Source: Verrucomicrobiota bacterium
GTDB lineage: Bacteria > Verrucomicrobiota > Verrucomicrobiia > Opitutales > Opitutaceae
Assembly: GCA_030604905.1 (NCBI GenBank)
Contig: JAUVVA010000030.1
Coordinates: forward strand, 1 to 35,520
Direction of reading: 5' to 3'
Length of the DNA: 35,520 bases
Part shown: one piece after another, positions 7,122 through 15,508 of the stretch
Layout: every line of letters starts with the position of its first letter
Numbering within the stretch: position 1 is the first letter of the stretch
Program-made: the position numbers and the translations under genes
The notes under the pieces: model-generated
Told to the model about the DNA's origin: nothing
Databases searched by the model: none
What the model saw: only the letters and a program-made list of their open reading frames with translations

Positions 7122-7291
7122 GTCACGGCGGTGCCTGCCATGAAGGCGAGCACGAAGAGGATCGCGCAGATCGCGAGGAAGATGAAGAAGAGGATCTTTG
7201 CGATGCCGGCGAAGGCACCAGCCACGCCGCCGAATCCAAGCGCGCCGGCGATGAGGGACACGATTCCGAGGATGATTGCCCAAGTAAGCAT
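7118..7291 (-). CDS. DUF1328 (UPF0391, YtjA-like) small membrane protein
   Basis: A 57-residue inner-membrane peptide with two hydrophobic helices joined by the family hallmark: [20 protein letters not shown] at the N-terminus, then '[18 protein letters not shown]'. This matches the UPF0391/YtjA pattern 'ALGFGG.AG.....AKI.F' and the usual 50-60 residue length. The start at 7291 is chosen because the conserved domain begins at residue 1; upstream sequence in the same frame is Pro/Arg-rich and unrelated. Members are often linked to envelope stress, but the molecular function is unknown. It is divergent from the DUF421 gene, another envelope protein. Confidence 0.88.
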   Translation of the reverse strand: MLTWAIILGIVSLIAGALGFGGVAGAFAGIAKILFFIFLAICAILFVLAFMAGTAVT

Positions 7292-7381
7292 GGTGAGGTG
7301 GGGTTGGGTTTGTTGATCAAGGCCAGGCGCCTGAGGCGGCTGGCGGACGGGTGAAGCTACGCCGGGCCGAGCCCGTTCTCC

Positions 7382-8137
7382 ATGGGGGAGGGGCGGGCAC
7401 GGCGCGCGGCACGTCTCCCGGCGCCAGCACCGGAAGATCACGCGAATCGTCGCGATCCGTGGCGGCGGCGGCGCGGCGGCGCGGCGGGGCGGAAGCGCCG
7501 CCCGCCAACCACGACCGGACGAGCGCCGCGAAGCGCACGGCGCTTTCCGGAGCGGCCCTCGGGATGGGAGCGGCCCCCGCTATCCGCCAAGCGGCGCCCC
7601 GGCTACCGTGCGCGTTCCTTGCGCTCCGTTTTCTTCAGTTCCGCCGACACGCTCTGGCGCACGCTCGTCGTCAGCCTCCTGGCTTATCTCTGCCTCGTGG
7701 TGCTTCTGCGTGTCTCCGGCAAACGCACGCTCTCGAAGATGAACGCCTTCGACTTCGTGGTCACGATCGCGCTCGGCTCCACCCTCGCCACGATCCTGCT
7801 AAACAAGGACACCTCACTGGCCGAAGGCGTCCTGGCGCTCGGACTCCTCGTCGGCCTGCAGTTTCTCATCACGTGGACAAGCGTGCGCGTGCGCTGGATG
7901 CGAAAGCTCGTGACCGGCGAGCCCACGCTCCTGCTGCATCGGGGGCGCATGCTCGGGGACGCGCTGCGACGCACGCGCGTGACCGAGACCGAGGTGCTGG
8001 CGGCGCTCCGCTCGCGTGGCTGCGCCGCGCTGCAGGACGCGGAGGCGGTGGTCTTGGAGACCGACGGTTCGCTGAGTGTCGTGCGTCGGAGCGACCCGAG
8101 CGAGCCCGCCGCCTCCACCTTGCGCGGGGTGAAGTAG
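7382..8137 (+). CDS. DUF421 (YetF-like) membrane protein
   Basis: From about residue 82 the protein matches the DUF421 family: '[14 protein letters not shown]', transmembrane helices, the signature '[32 protein letters not shown]', then a cytoplasmic domain with '[13 protein letters not shown]', 'ALRSRG' and '[13 protein letters not shown]'. Members sit in the inner membrane; the function is unclear. The start is uncertain. The ATG at 7382 gives 251 residues but adds about 80 Arg/Pro-rich, non-conserved residues. A TTG at 7619 would start almost exactly at the domain and give 172 residues, the usual family length, and may be the real start. The adjoining MscS gene and DUF1328 peptide suggest a small group of envelope genes. 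Confidence 0.8.
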   Translation: MGEGRARRAARLPAPAPEDHANRRDPWRRRRGGAAGRKRRPPTTTGRAPRSARRFPERPSGWERPPLSAKRRPGYRARSLRSVFFSSADTLWRTLVVSLLAYLCLVVLLRVSGKRTLSKMNAFDFVVTIALGSTLATILLNKDTSLAEGVLALGLLVGLQFLITWTSVRVRWMRKLVTGEPTLLLHRGRMLGDALRRTRVTETEVLAALRSRGCAALQDAEAVVLETDGSLSVVRRSDPSEPAASTLRGVK

Positions 8138-8393
8138 GCGCCGAGAACGCCCGCTTCGCGACGTCCGCGCCGGGCCCGACAGCGAGTTAACCGAGTTGCG
8201 TCCTCCGGCGACCACCGGAGCGCCGGCCCGGGCCCGCCTCGGAAGCATCGCCCATGGGGGTGCTTTTTCCGCGTGGGCACGGTCTTTAGGCAGCATGAGA
8301 GACGACCGCGGGCCCCGCAGAAAGAATCGCCGTCGCCGCGCGCGCCGGGGACGGGATGGTCGCACCGTGGGGCGAGCGCGTGGCGCCTTGAGG

Positions 8394-9488
8394 ATGTTCC
8401 GGCAGGCGTCGGCCCTGGCGCTCGCGCTCACCGCCTTCCTTCTCCTGGTCGTGGATGGAGATGCCGAGACTGTCGCGGGCGACGATGCCGAGGAGGTCCT
8501 CGGTGCGCAGGTGGAGCAGGTCGCGGAGCCGGGCGCGGACCTTTACACCGCGACCGCCGAGGCGGTCGGGAGCATCCACCGAGTTTGGCAGGGATTTCAG
8601 GCGAGCCTCCCCAGATTGCTGATCGCGCTGACGCTTCTCGTCATCGGCTGGGCGGTGGCGCGCGGGGCGCGTTGGCTCGCGCGCAAGGTCACCAACTCCT
8701 GGGAAAAATCGGACGCCATCAGCGCCTTGGCGGGGATCGGGGTTTGGTTGGTCGCCATCGGCCTGGCCACCAGCGTGATCGCGGGGGACATGCGGGCGCT
8801 CTTGGGTTCGCTCGGCCTGCTGGGGCTCGCCTTGTCTTGGGCGCTGCAAACGCCGATCGAGAGTTTCACGGCGTGGTTGTTGAACTCGTTTCAAGGCTAC
8901 TACCGCGTGGGTGATCGCGTGGCGGTGGGCGAGGTGTTTGGCGACGTGGTGAAAATCGATTTCCTCACCACCACGGTGTGGGAAACCGGTTCGCCGCAGC
9001 GGCCCGGCTATGTGCACGCCGAGCAAGCCACGGGCCGGGTGTTGACCTTCCCCAACAGCGAGGTGCTCACGGGGACGATCGTGAATCTCACCCGCGACTT
9101 CCCGTATGTCTGGGACGAGCTGGCGGTGAATGTCGCGAGCGAGTCGGACCTGCGCCACGCCATGCGGGTCCTGGAGGGGGTGGCGACCGAACTGCTGGGG
9201 GAGCTCATGGTCGGGCCCGCGACGCGCTACGGGGAGTTGCTTCGTCGCGCGGGCTTGAGCGAGCCCGTCGCGACCCGGCCGCAGGTGTTTGTCTCCACGG
9301 CGGAATCGTGGACGGACCTCTGGATTCGTTACCTCGTGCCCGCGCGGGAGCGGCGAAAATGGAAGACGGAGCTGATCCTGAGGGTGGGGGAGGCCCTCGC
9401 CCGTCCCGAGAACGCGGCCCGCGTTTTCCCGGCCTATCCTCGGCGTCAGATCCAGACGATTGGCCGCGACGGGCAGGCCAAAGCGTGA
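8394..9488 (+). CDS. MscS-family mechanosensitive ion channel
   Basis: A 364-residue inner-membrane channel that would release solutes on osmotic downshock. After a hydrophobic signal-like segment (residues 4-22) and an acidic periplasmic stretch come transmembrane helices at about 75-100 and 112-135. The Ala/Gly-rich pore helix is 'MRALLGSLGLLGLALSWALQ', followed by the MscS beta domain: 'NSFQGYYRVGDRVAVGEVFGDVVKID' and 'RVLTFPNSEVLTGTIVNLTR', the family's 'PN' motif. The C-terminal alpha/beta vestibule follows. The ATG at 8394 begins at the signal segment. An in-frame ATG at 8295 has a slightly better ribosome site but adds 33 very Arg-rich residues; a TTG at 8196 is less likely. It ends 9 bp from the convergent PilB/GspE gene. 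Confidence 0.85.
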   Translation: MFRQASALALALTAFLLLVVDGDAETVAGDDAEEVLGAQVEQVAEPGADLYTATAEAVGSIHRVWQGFQASLPRLLIALTLLVIGWAVARGARWLARKVTNSWEKSDAISALAGIGVWLVAIGLATSVIAGDMRALLGSLGLLGLALSWALQTPIESFTAWLLNSFQGYYRVGDRVAVGEVFGDVVKIDFLTTTVWETGSPQRPGYVHAEQATGRVLTFPNSEVLTGTIVNLTRDFPYVWDELAVNVASESDLRHAMRVLEGVATELLGELMVGPATRYGELLRRAGLSEPVATRPQVFVSTAESWTDLWIRYLVPARERRKWKTELILRVGEALARPENAARVFPAYPRRQIQTIGRDGQAKA

Positions 9489-9497
9489 TGGCAAACT

Positions 9498-11228
9498 CTA
9501 TACCCCCTTCAGCTGCAGGCGGCGGGTGAGGCGCTGGTTTTCGGCGATGGAGATCAGGCCGGCTTGGACTTTTTTCCAGCCGTTGTCGCGCAGGGAGCGC
9601 CAGCCTTGGCGGCGGGCGAGCTCGCGCAGCGCCACGGTGCGCACGTCGGCCGAGAGGGTGTCGACCACCTCGTCGGTGATGAGGAAAAACTCATACACGG
9701 CCACGCGACCGCGCTCGCCGGTGCCGCGGCACTCGGGGCAGCCACGGCCGCGCATGGCGCGCACCGCCTCGGGCGCCAGGCCGAGCGAGGCGGCCATCTC
9801 CTCGCGAATCTCGGGCGCGATCTCCGGATCGGGCTCGGCGCAGTGCGGGCAGACGCGGCGGGCCAGGCGCTGCGCGACGCTGCACACGAGCGAGGAGCCG
9901 ATCACCCAGGGCTCGACGCCCATGTCGATCAGGCGGGTGAGCGCGCCGATGCTGTCGTTGGTGTGGAGGGTGGAGAGCACGAGGTGGCCGGTCTGGGCGG
10001 AGCGCATGGCGACATCGGCCGTCTCGCGGTCGCGGATCTCGCCGACGAGGCTCACGTCGGGATCGTGCCGCAGCACGGAGCGCAGGCCGGAGGCGAAATC
10101 GAGGCCGAGCTCGGAGCGCGTCTGGATCTGCGACACGCCATCGAGCTTATACTCAACGGGGTCCTCGAGCGTGATGATCTTGCGCCGGCCGTCGCGGGCC
10201 TGGGCGAGGAGGGCGTAGAGCGTAGTGGTTTTACCACTACCGGTGGGGCCGGTGATGAGGGCGAGGCCCTGGGGCAGGGCGGCGAGCTCCTCCATGAGCG
10301 CGCGTTGCTCGGGTTCCATGCCGAGGTGGCCGAGGTCGAGGAGGAGCTTGTCGCGGCCGAGCACGCGCAGGCAGACGGTCTCGCCGTGCGGGGTGGGGAT
10401 GATGGAGACGCGCAGATCGTAGTGGGCGCCGCCGCGGCTCATGGCGATGCGGCCGTCGTGCGCGACGCGGCGCTCGGTGATGTCGAGCTCGGCCATGACC
10501 TTGAGGCGCGAGATGAGGGCGCCGTAGTGGGCGCGCAGGCCCGGGGGCAGGGGCACGTCGTGGAGGAGGCCGTCGATGCGGTAGCGCAGCTTCACCGTGC
10601 CGGCGAAGGGCTCGAGGTGGATGTCGGTCGCCTCGAGGCGGAGGGCCTCGGAGAGGAGCTGGTCGACGAAGTGGATGATGGTGGCGTCGTCGGGCGCGTC
10701 GGAGCCCTGCACGTCAAAGACGATCTCGCCGCTCTCGCCGGGCACGGGGCTGCGCTCGGTGCGGAGGCGCTGGATGGTGTCGGCGCCGAGGCCGTAGTGC
10801 TGGCGCACGAAGTCGCGCAGCGCGGAGGGGCCGCAGAGGCGGGCGCGCACGCGCAGGCCGAGGAGCAGGCGCAGGCGGCCGAGCTCGGCGAGGGTGGGGG
10901 GCTCGGCAAAGGCGGCCAGGAGCGTGCCTTCCTCGACGGCGAGCGGGGCGAAGCGGTGTTCGAGGGCGAGGGCGGAGGGCACGCGCTCGAGCACCTCGCG
11001 CTCGACGGTGAGGTCGGCGAGGGCGACAAACTCGAGGCCGTGGGCTTCGGCGGCGGCGCGGTAGGTGGCGCCCTCGGGGGCGAGGCCGAGATCGGCGACG
11101 GCGCGGTGCAGGGGGATGTTTTGCAGCTCGGCGCGGCGGCGGGCGACCTCGGCCTGGGCGGCATCGATCGGGGTGATGCGGCCGAGGGCTTCGAGAAAGG
11201 GGTCGGGCGTCGTCAGGGTCTGGGCCAT
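9498..11228 (-). CDS. Type II secretion / type IV pilus assembly ATPase (GspE/PilB family)
   Basis: A 576-residue cytoplasmic hexameric ATPase that powers pseudopilus or pilus assembly. Residues 1-150 form a MshEN-like N-terminal domain. The N2 domain (about 180-300) includes 'ATDIHLEP' and 'RIDGLLHDV'. The ATPase core has Walker A GPTGSGKT (327-334), the Asp box 'ITLEDPVEY' (352-360), Walker B 'DVSLVGEIRD' (391-400) and the His box 'GHLVLSTLHTND'. A tetracysteine zinc site is complete: C460, C463, C497 and C500. The zinc site indicates an assembly (GspE/PilB) rather than a retraction (PilT) motor. The start at 11228 gives the normal family length. No pilus partner genes are adjacent; a pseudopilin lies at 34537. 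Convergent with mscS. Confidence 0.92.
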   Translation of the reverse strand: MAQTLTTPDPFLEALGRITPIDAAQAEVARRRAELQNIPLHRAVADLGLAPEGATYRAAAEAHGLEFVALADLTVEREVLERVPSALALEHRFAPLAVEEGTLLAAFAEPPTLAELGRLRLLLGLRVRARLCGPSALRDFVRQHYGLGADTIQRLRTERSPVPGESGEIVFDVQGSDAPDDATIIHFVDQLLSEALRLEATDIHLEPFAGTVKLRYRIDGLLHDVPLPPGLRAHYGALISRLKVMAELDITERRVAHDGRIAMSRGGAHYDLRVSIIPTPHGETVCLRVLGRDKLLLDLGHLGMEPEQRALMEELAALPQGLALITGPTGSGKTTTLYALLAQARDGRRKIITLEDPVEYKLDGVSQIQTRSELGLDFASGLRSVLRHDPDVSLVGEIRDRETADVAMRSAQTGHLVLSTLHTNDSIGALTRLIDMGVEPWVIGSSLVCSVAQRLARRVCPHCAEPDPEIAPEIREEMAASLGLAPEAVRAMRGRGCPECRGTGERGRVAVYEFFLITDEVVDTLSADVRTVALRELARRQGWRSLRDNGWKKVQAGLISIAENQRLTRRLQLKGV

Positions 11229-11377
11229 GGCGGGGAGAGTGTGCAGATATGCCGCGCCGAGGCAAAGCCGTGTCTCGGGTTTGGCGCTTGGGCGATCGCG
11301 TGGGCGCACGGTTTTTCGTGCGCTTTGGCGCGGCTTGCTGCTTGGTGGGGGGACGGGAACTTCTCTCACCAATCGTC

Positions 11378-12679
11378 ATGGGCTCCTCCTCGCGTCGCGG
11401 CACTTTCCCCACTTTCGCCGATTTGCGGCCGGGCACCTTGCGCGGCGCGGAGGGGTTTTTTCGGGCGGGGCGGGTCGAGGAGGGGGCCTGGTGGCTGGTG
11501 ACGCCGGAGGACGAGCTGGTTTTTCTGCGCGCGGTGGCCGGGGTGAATCGTCATGGGCGGGCCGGCCCGCCGCCGACCTTGCGCAGCGCCTACGCGCGCA
11601 GCGTGGAGCAGCTCTACGGGCCGACGGCGGGCACGGGGCAGGACTGGGCGCGGACCACGGCTACGCGGTTGCACACCTGGGGCGTGGACACGGTGGGGCC
11701 CTGGGCGGACGCGGGGCTGGTCGACCGGGGTTTTTATTTCACGGCGCTGGCGGACTTCGCGCGCATGCCGGAGTTTCCCGTGCTGCACGGGCCGGGGCTG
11801 CGCCTGCCGGATGTGTTTGATCCTCGCTGGCCGGCGGCGGCGGAGGCGCATGCGGCGGCGGTGGCGGCCCCCTGGGCGGGCCGGCCCGAGCTGGTGGGCT
11901 GGTTCACCGACGACGGGCTGGGCTGGGGCTCGGCGGACCCGCTGCGGCCGGGCTTGTTTCAAATTTGCCTGAGCCTGGAGCCGGCGCACGCGGCGTATCA
12001 CGCGGCCTGGGAGTTTGCGCTCGCGGCCAACGGCGGGCGGCTGGAGGCGGTGGCGCGGCGCTGGGGCTTGGAGCCGGCGCAGCGCGAGCGCCTGCGGCAG
12101 CTGACGCGCGAGGATCGGGGCCTGGGCGGGGCGGCGTTTGCGGAGGACGCGGCTCGTTTCGCGCGCGAGTTTGCCCGGCGTTATTTTTCGGGGACGGCGC
12201 GGGCCCTGCGCGCGGCGGATCCCTCGCATTTGTTGCTGGGCTGCCGTTTCGCGCATCCGCCGCCGGCGGCGGTGCGGGCGGCCTGCGTGGCGCCGGATGT
12301 GGACGTGGTCTCGTGGCGGCTGCGGGCGGGCGCGAGTTTCGCGGCGCAGGCGGTGGCCGCGGCGGGGGAGGGGCCGCAGTGGGTGACGGGCGGCGGGCTG
12401 AGCCACGGGGATTTTCGCAAGCTGCCGCTGCGCGACGGCACGGGGCCGACGCGGCTGGAGCGGCTCCTGCGGGCGGGGCGCGAGGGGCTGGTGGCGGCGT
12501 GTCGCGATCCGCGCACGGTGGGGATCGAGTGGGCGCACTGGGCGGATGGGAACGAGGAGGCGCCGCCCTTCGGGGCGGGGCTGGTGCACGCGGACGACGA
12601 CGAGGCGGTGGAGCACACGGAGCTGCTCACCCACATCCACCTGCGGGCGCGTGCGCTGCACGCGGCCGGGGCGAGGTAG
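11378..12679 (+). CDS. Glycoside-hydrolase-like TIM-barrel protein, catalytic acids apparently missing
   Basis: A 433-residue protein without a clear signal peptide. Its pattern resembles agarase or GH42/GH50-like (beta/alpha)8 proteins: 'GFFRAGRVEEGAWWLVTPE' near the start, 'LHTWGVDTVGPWAD' (99-111), 'DPRWPAAAEAHAAA' (148-161), 'LVGWFTDDGLGWG' (172-184), 'DPSHLLLGCRF' (281-291), 'PDVDVVSW' (306-313) and 'GIEWAHWADGNEE' (382-394). In active relatives the strand-4 motif is expected to read 'DNE', giving the acid/base Glu; here it is DDG (178-180). The strand that should carry the nucleophile Glu reads 'WVTGGGLSHGDF' (335-346). This suggests an inactive or altered enzyme. The family placement is from remembered patterns, not a search. 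Confidence 0.6.
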   Translation: MGSSSRRGTFPTFADLRPGTLRGAEGFFRAGRVEEGAWWLVTPEDELVFLRAVAGVNRHGRAGPPPTLRSAYARSVEQLYGPTAGTGQDWARTTATRLHTWGVDTVGPWADAGLVDRGFYFTALADFARMPEFPVLHGPGLRLPDVFDPRWPAAAEAHAAAVAAPWAGRPELVGWFTDDGLGWGSADPLRPGLFQICLSLEPAHAAYHAAWEFALAANGGRLEAVARRWGLEPAQRERLRQLTREDRGLGGAAFAEDAARFAREFARRYFSGTARALRAADPSHLLLGCRFAHPPPAAVRAACVAPDVDVVSWRLRAGASFAAQAVAAAGEGPQWVTGGGLSHGDFRKLPLRDGTGPTRLERLLRAGREGLVAACRDPRTVGIEWAHWADGNEEAPPFGAGLVHADDDEAVEHTELLTHIHLRARALHAAGAR

Positions 12680-12731
12680 GGGACGCTGGTCGCGGGCGCA
12701 TGGACCGGCCTGGTGGCCGGCGATTCGCGGA

Positions 12732-12769
12732 GGAGCGGCGCCAAGCGCTCGGAACGGCTCCGCCGCTCC
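12732..12769. terminator. Possible bidirectional terminator hairpin
   Basis: GGAGCGGCG (12732-12740) and CGCCGCTCC (12761-12769) form a perfect 9-bp stem with a 20-nt loop between the convergent barrel-protein gene (ends 12679) and oxidoreductase gene (ends 12797). There is no T-tract. Confidence 0.3.
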
Positions 12770-12796
12770 GCCAGGTGGGTGTCCGGCGAGGCCGGG

Positions 12797-13903
12797 CTAC
12801 TTGACGCGGACTTCGCGGCCGGTCTTCGCGCTCTCGTAGATCGCGTCGAGGATCTTTTGCACGGCGAGGCTCTCGGCGGGCTTCACGTAGGGCTCGGCCT
12901 TGCCAAGGAGCACGTCGACGAAGTGCACCATGCGGTTCGGGTGGACGAGGTTGGGGCGCGGCGAGACGGTCTCGGTGGCGTAGCCGTAGTCGGTTTTCCG
13001 ATACAGCTCGAGCGGCGGGAACTTGAGGCCGGCCTCGGTGCCGAAGAGCTGGGTGCCGTTGTAGTCGCCCATGGGCTGATGCGCGGCCCAGGAGGCCTCG
13101 AGGAGCACGGTGCGGCCGCTCTTGAGCTTGATGAGGGCGACGGCGAGGTCGTCGACGTCGAACTTGGCGTTGGGGTCGATCTCGCTCTTGCCCCAGGAGC
13201 CGGAGCCCTGGCCGCGGGGGCCGAACTGGGCGTAGGTCTGGCCGGAGACGGCGGCGGCGTCGAACTCGCCCATGAGGTAGAGGCAGCGGTCGAGGGCGTG
13301 CACGCCGATGTCGTAACAGCAGCCGCCACCGGCGAATTTTTTCTGGGTGAACCAGGAGCCGATGCGGGGGATGCCGGAGCGGCGGGTCCAGGCGGTCTTG
13401 GCGTGGTAGACGTCGCCAAGCACGCGGTCGGCGATGAGTTGCTTGGCGGTCTGCACCTCCCAGCCGAAGCGGTTGTTCTGGCCGACCATGAGGAGGAGGC
13501 CGCGCTTCTTGGCCTCGGCGACGAGCTTGGCGGCATCGGCGGCGCGGGTGGCCATGGGCTTGTCGAGCATGACGTGCTTGCCGGCGCGGAGCGCGTCGAG
13601 GGCGGCCTGGGCGTGGAGGTAGTTGGGGAGCGCGATGGAGACGACGTCGATGTCGGGGCGCTTGAGGAGCGGGAGGTAGTTTTGGACGAGCTCGGGGATG
13701 CCGAAGCGGTCGGCGGCCTCGCGGCCACGCTCGGGCGAGACCTCGGCGAGCGCGACGACGCGGGCCTGCGGGTGTTGTTGAAAGCTCTGGATGTGGTCGA
13801 GCCCGATGGCGCCGGCGCCGATGACGGCGACCTTGATCTGGCGGTCGGGCGGGAGCGTGGCGAAGGGCGAGGCGGAGGCTTTGGCGGCGGATTTCTTGGG
13901 CAT
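12797..13903 (-). CDS. Gfo/Idh/MocA-family NAD(P)-dependent oxidoreductase
   Basis: A 368-residue cytosolic sugar dehydrogenase-like enzyme. The N-terminal Rossmann fold carries 'VAVIGAGAIGLDHI' (GxGxxG at 29-34), the dinucleotide-pocket strand 'VVALAEVS' and the catalytic-lysine motif in the variant form 'LDKPMA' (114-116, usually EKP). The C-terminal alpha/beta domain has 'GGGCCYDIGVHALDR' (192-206), in which Asp198 and His202 correspond to the usual active-site D-x-x-x-H. The start at 13903 follows the family boundary; the upstream in-frame extension is poly-Pro from a simple-sequence tract and is excluded. It lies 92 bp downstream of a sugar phosphate isomerase/epimerase gene on the same strand, a common pairing in polyol and sugar catabolism. 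Substrate unknown. Confidence 0.9.
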   Translation of the reverse strand: MPKKSAAKASASPFATLPPDRQIKVAVIGAGAIGLDHIQSFQQHPQARVVALAEVSPERGREAADRFGIPELVQNYLPLLKRPDIDVVSIALPNYLHAQAALDALRAGKHVMLDKPMATRAADAAKLVAEAKKRGLLLMVGQNNRFGWEVQTAKQLIADRVLGDVYHAKTAWTRRSGIPRIGSWFTQKKFAGGGCCYDIGVHALDRCLYLMGEFDAAAVSGQTYAQFGPRGQGSGSWGKSEIDPNAKFDVDDLAVALIKLKSGRTVLLEASWAAHQPMGDYNGTQLFGTEAGLKFPPLELYRKTDYGYATETVSPRPNLVHPNRMVHFVDVLLGKAEPYVKPAESLAVQKILDAIYESAKTGREVRVK

Positions 13904-13911
13904 GGGGAGCG

Positions 13912-13993
13912 GCGCGCGAGCGATGGGGGGCGAAGGAGGAGGGGGAGGAGACGGTGGAGACGGGGGAGGCGAGGGAGGCGGTGGGGGCGGTGG
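13912..13993. repeat. Purine-rich low-complexity tract
   Basis: On the plus strand this 82-bp spacer is almost only G and A with many GGGGG and GGAG runs; the coding (minus) strand is correspondingly CT-rich. It forms the leader of the Gfo/Idh/MocA gene and offers no purine-rich ribosome-binding site to that mRNA. The plus strand could form G-quadruplexes. Confidence 0.6.
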
Positions 13994-13995
13994 GT

Positions 13996-14733
13996 TTAGG
14001 CGCGGCCCCAAGACTTGAGGGTCTCGAGGGAGAGGCGGGCGGACTCGAGGGGATCGTGATTGTATTTCTCGATCTCGATGACCTGCCACTCGACGCAGCC
14101 GATGGAGTCGATGGCGGCGAAGACGGAGGGGAAGTCGACCGGGCCGGTGCCGAGCTCCTTCTCGTCCTTGAGGTGCACGAGGCGCACGCGGCGGCCCTGG
14201 CGGCGGAGGAAGGAGGCGGGGTCGTCGCCGCCGACCTTTACCCAGAAGAGATCGGCCTCGCAGAGGAGGTGGGCGGGCGGGGCGGCGTCGAGGATGCGCT
14301 CGAAGGCGGTGAGGCCGTCGATGCGGGCCATCTCGAAGTCGTGGTTGTGGTAGTGGAGCTGGATGCCGTGGGCGGCGAGGCGGCGGCCGTGGACGGCGAG
14401 TTCCTCGCCGAGAGCGGCGCAGGCGGCGGTGGTGGCGAGCAGGGCCTTGGGGAACCAGGGCACGATGACGTGGCGCGAGCCGAGGGTGAGGGCGTCGGTG
14501 ATGACGGTGTTGGGCGAGTTGCGGAGGGCGTCGATGCCGACGTGCATGCCGGAGACCTGGAGGCCGGCGGCGCGAACGGCCTCGGCGGCGCCCTTGGCGT
14601 CGAGGTTGCCGTAGCCGGCGGTCTCGACGCCTTGATAGCCAAACTTGGCGAGGGCGGCGACGGTGGCGGCGAAATCGTTTTTAACGTGGTCGCGGACGGA
14701 CCAGAGCTGGAGCGAGACGGGGATGTGGGCCAT
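13996..14733 (-). CDS. Sugar phosphate isomerase/epimerase (xylose isomerase-like TIM barrel)
   Basis: A 245-residue AP-endonuclease-2-like TIM-barrel enzyme (inosose dehydratase, tagatose epimerase and xylose isomerase relatives). Motifs read in order: 'VSLQLWSVRD' (6-15) as strand 1, 'GYQGVETAGYG' (32-42) with the first conserved Glu, 'SGMHVG' (61-66), 'LHYHNHDFE' (126-134), 'LLCEADLFWV' (156-165) with the metal-ligand Glu/Asp pair, 'RLVHLKDEK' (184-192) and a final 'VIEIEKY' (218-224) with the last catalytic Glu. The metal site looks intact. It probably works with the adjacent Gfo/Idh/MocA enzyme on the same sugar or inositol-like substrate. The start at 14733 is at the first barrel strand; there is no signal peptide. 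Confidence 0.88.
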   Translation of the reverse strand: MAHIPVSLQLWSVRDHVKNDFAATVAALAKFGYQGVETAGYGNLDAKGAAEAVRAAGLQVSGMHVGIDALRNSPNTVITDALTLGSRHVIVPWFPKALLATTAACAALGEELAVHGRRLAAHGIQLHYHNHDFEMARIDGLTAFERILDAAPPAHLLCEADLFWVKVGGDDPASFLRRQGRRVRLVHLKDEKELGTGPVDFPSVFAAIDSIGCVEWQVIEIEKYNHDPLESARLSLETLKSWGRA

Positions 14734-14993
14734 GGGTGGGGAGGGGAAGGATGGACTCTTCTGCGGGATCGGGGGCGGGGGCAAGCAGCGGAAGCTGGAT
14801 TCGTTTGGCGCGGAAATAGATTTTCCGGTCAAGCGAGAGCGGGGGCCGCGGCGTTTGCGGGTGGCGCCGGCCGGGTGCGGGATCATCGTGCGGAGGCGCA
14901 AAAAAGCGGAAGCGCCGGGGGGGCGGCTTCCGCTTGGAAAGGGAGAGGAGAGCGAGAGGAGCGACGGCGGAGCGTCGGGGAGGCGGGGGAGTC

Positions 14994-15470
14994 TCAGGCG
15001 TCCTCGAGTTTGCCGCGCACGCTCTTCTTGTCGGACTTCTCCATCGGAATCTCGTTGTTGGTGGTGACCATGAAGACGGGGGTCTTGGTCTTCACCCAGA
15101 CTTGCTGTTCCTTGAAGTGTTTGGCGGGCACGTTCTCGATCGCGTCGGCCATGGACTTGGCGGGCATGAGGCGGCCTTTTTTGGTGGTGTTGAATTCGTA
15201 GGCGGCCTTGTGGATGCGTTCGGGCGCGCTGGTCACGGAGGCGTCCTCGGGGATCTGCAGCACCCAGCCGGTGAACTCGCCGGAGGGCAGCTTGCCGTCG
15301 GGGTCGGAGATGAGGATGGAGAACTGTTTCTTCACCGCGGGCGGCTTCTCCTCGTCGACCTCGGGCTGCGCGGCCAGGTTGAGTTCCTCGATGATCTGAC
15401 GGAGCAGGGCGGGGTCGAGGTCGTTGCGTTTCAAAATTTCGGCAACCTGGTTAACGTCAATCTTTGGCAT
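14994..15470 (-). CDS. Uncharacterised 158-residue protein
   Basis: I do not recognise this protein. It begins with a short helix 'MPKIDVNQVAEILKRNDLDPALLRQIIEEL', then an acidic linker (PEVDEEKPP). A core of about 90 residues follows: 'FSILISDPDGKLPSGEFTGWVLQIPED' and later 'QVWVKTKTPVFMVTTNNEIP'. The end is a charged tail (SDKKSVRGKLEDA). The composition is normal for a folded cytosolic protein: no signal peptide, no membrane helix, no cysteines. Its start codon at 15470 is only 38 bp from the start of the divergent Nudix gene, so the two promoters must overlap or lie inside the coding sequences. A small regulatory or phage-derived protein would fit, but nothing proves either. Confidence 0.75.
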   Translation of the reverse strand: MPKIDVNQVAEILKRNDLDPALLRQIIEELNLAAQPEVDEEKPPAVKKQFSILISDPDGKLPSGEFTGWVLQIPEDASVTSAPERIHKAAYEFNTTKKGRLMPAKSMADAIENVPAKHFKEQQVWVKTKTPVFMVTTNNEIPMEKSDKKSVRGKLEDA

Positions 15471-15508
15471 GGCGTGCGAGCGGTGAAGAGCCCACGAAGG
15501 GGACACAC

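Noticed and set aside
7351-8190. A 279-codon plus-strand frame overlapping the DUF421 gene
   Set aside because: It is Arg/Ala/Pro-rich in the wrong frame; the DUF421 signature is in the neighbouring frame.
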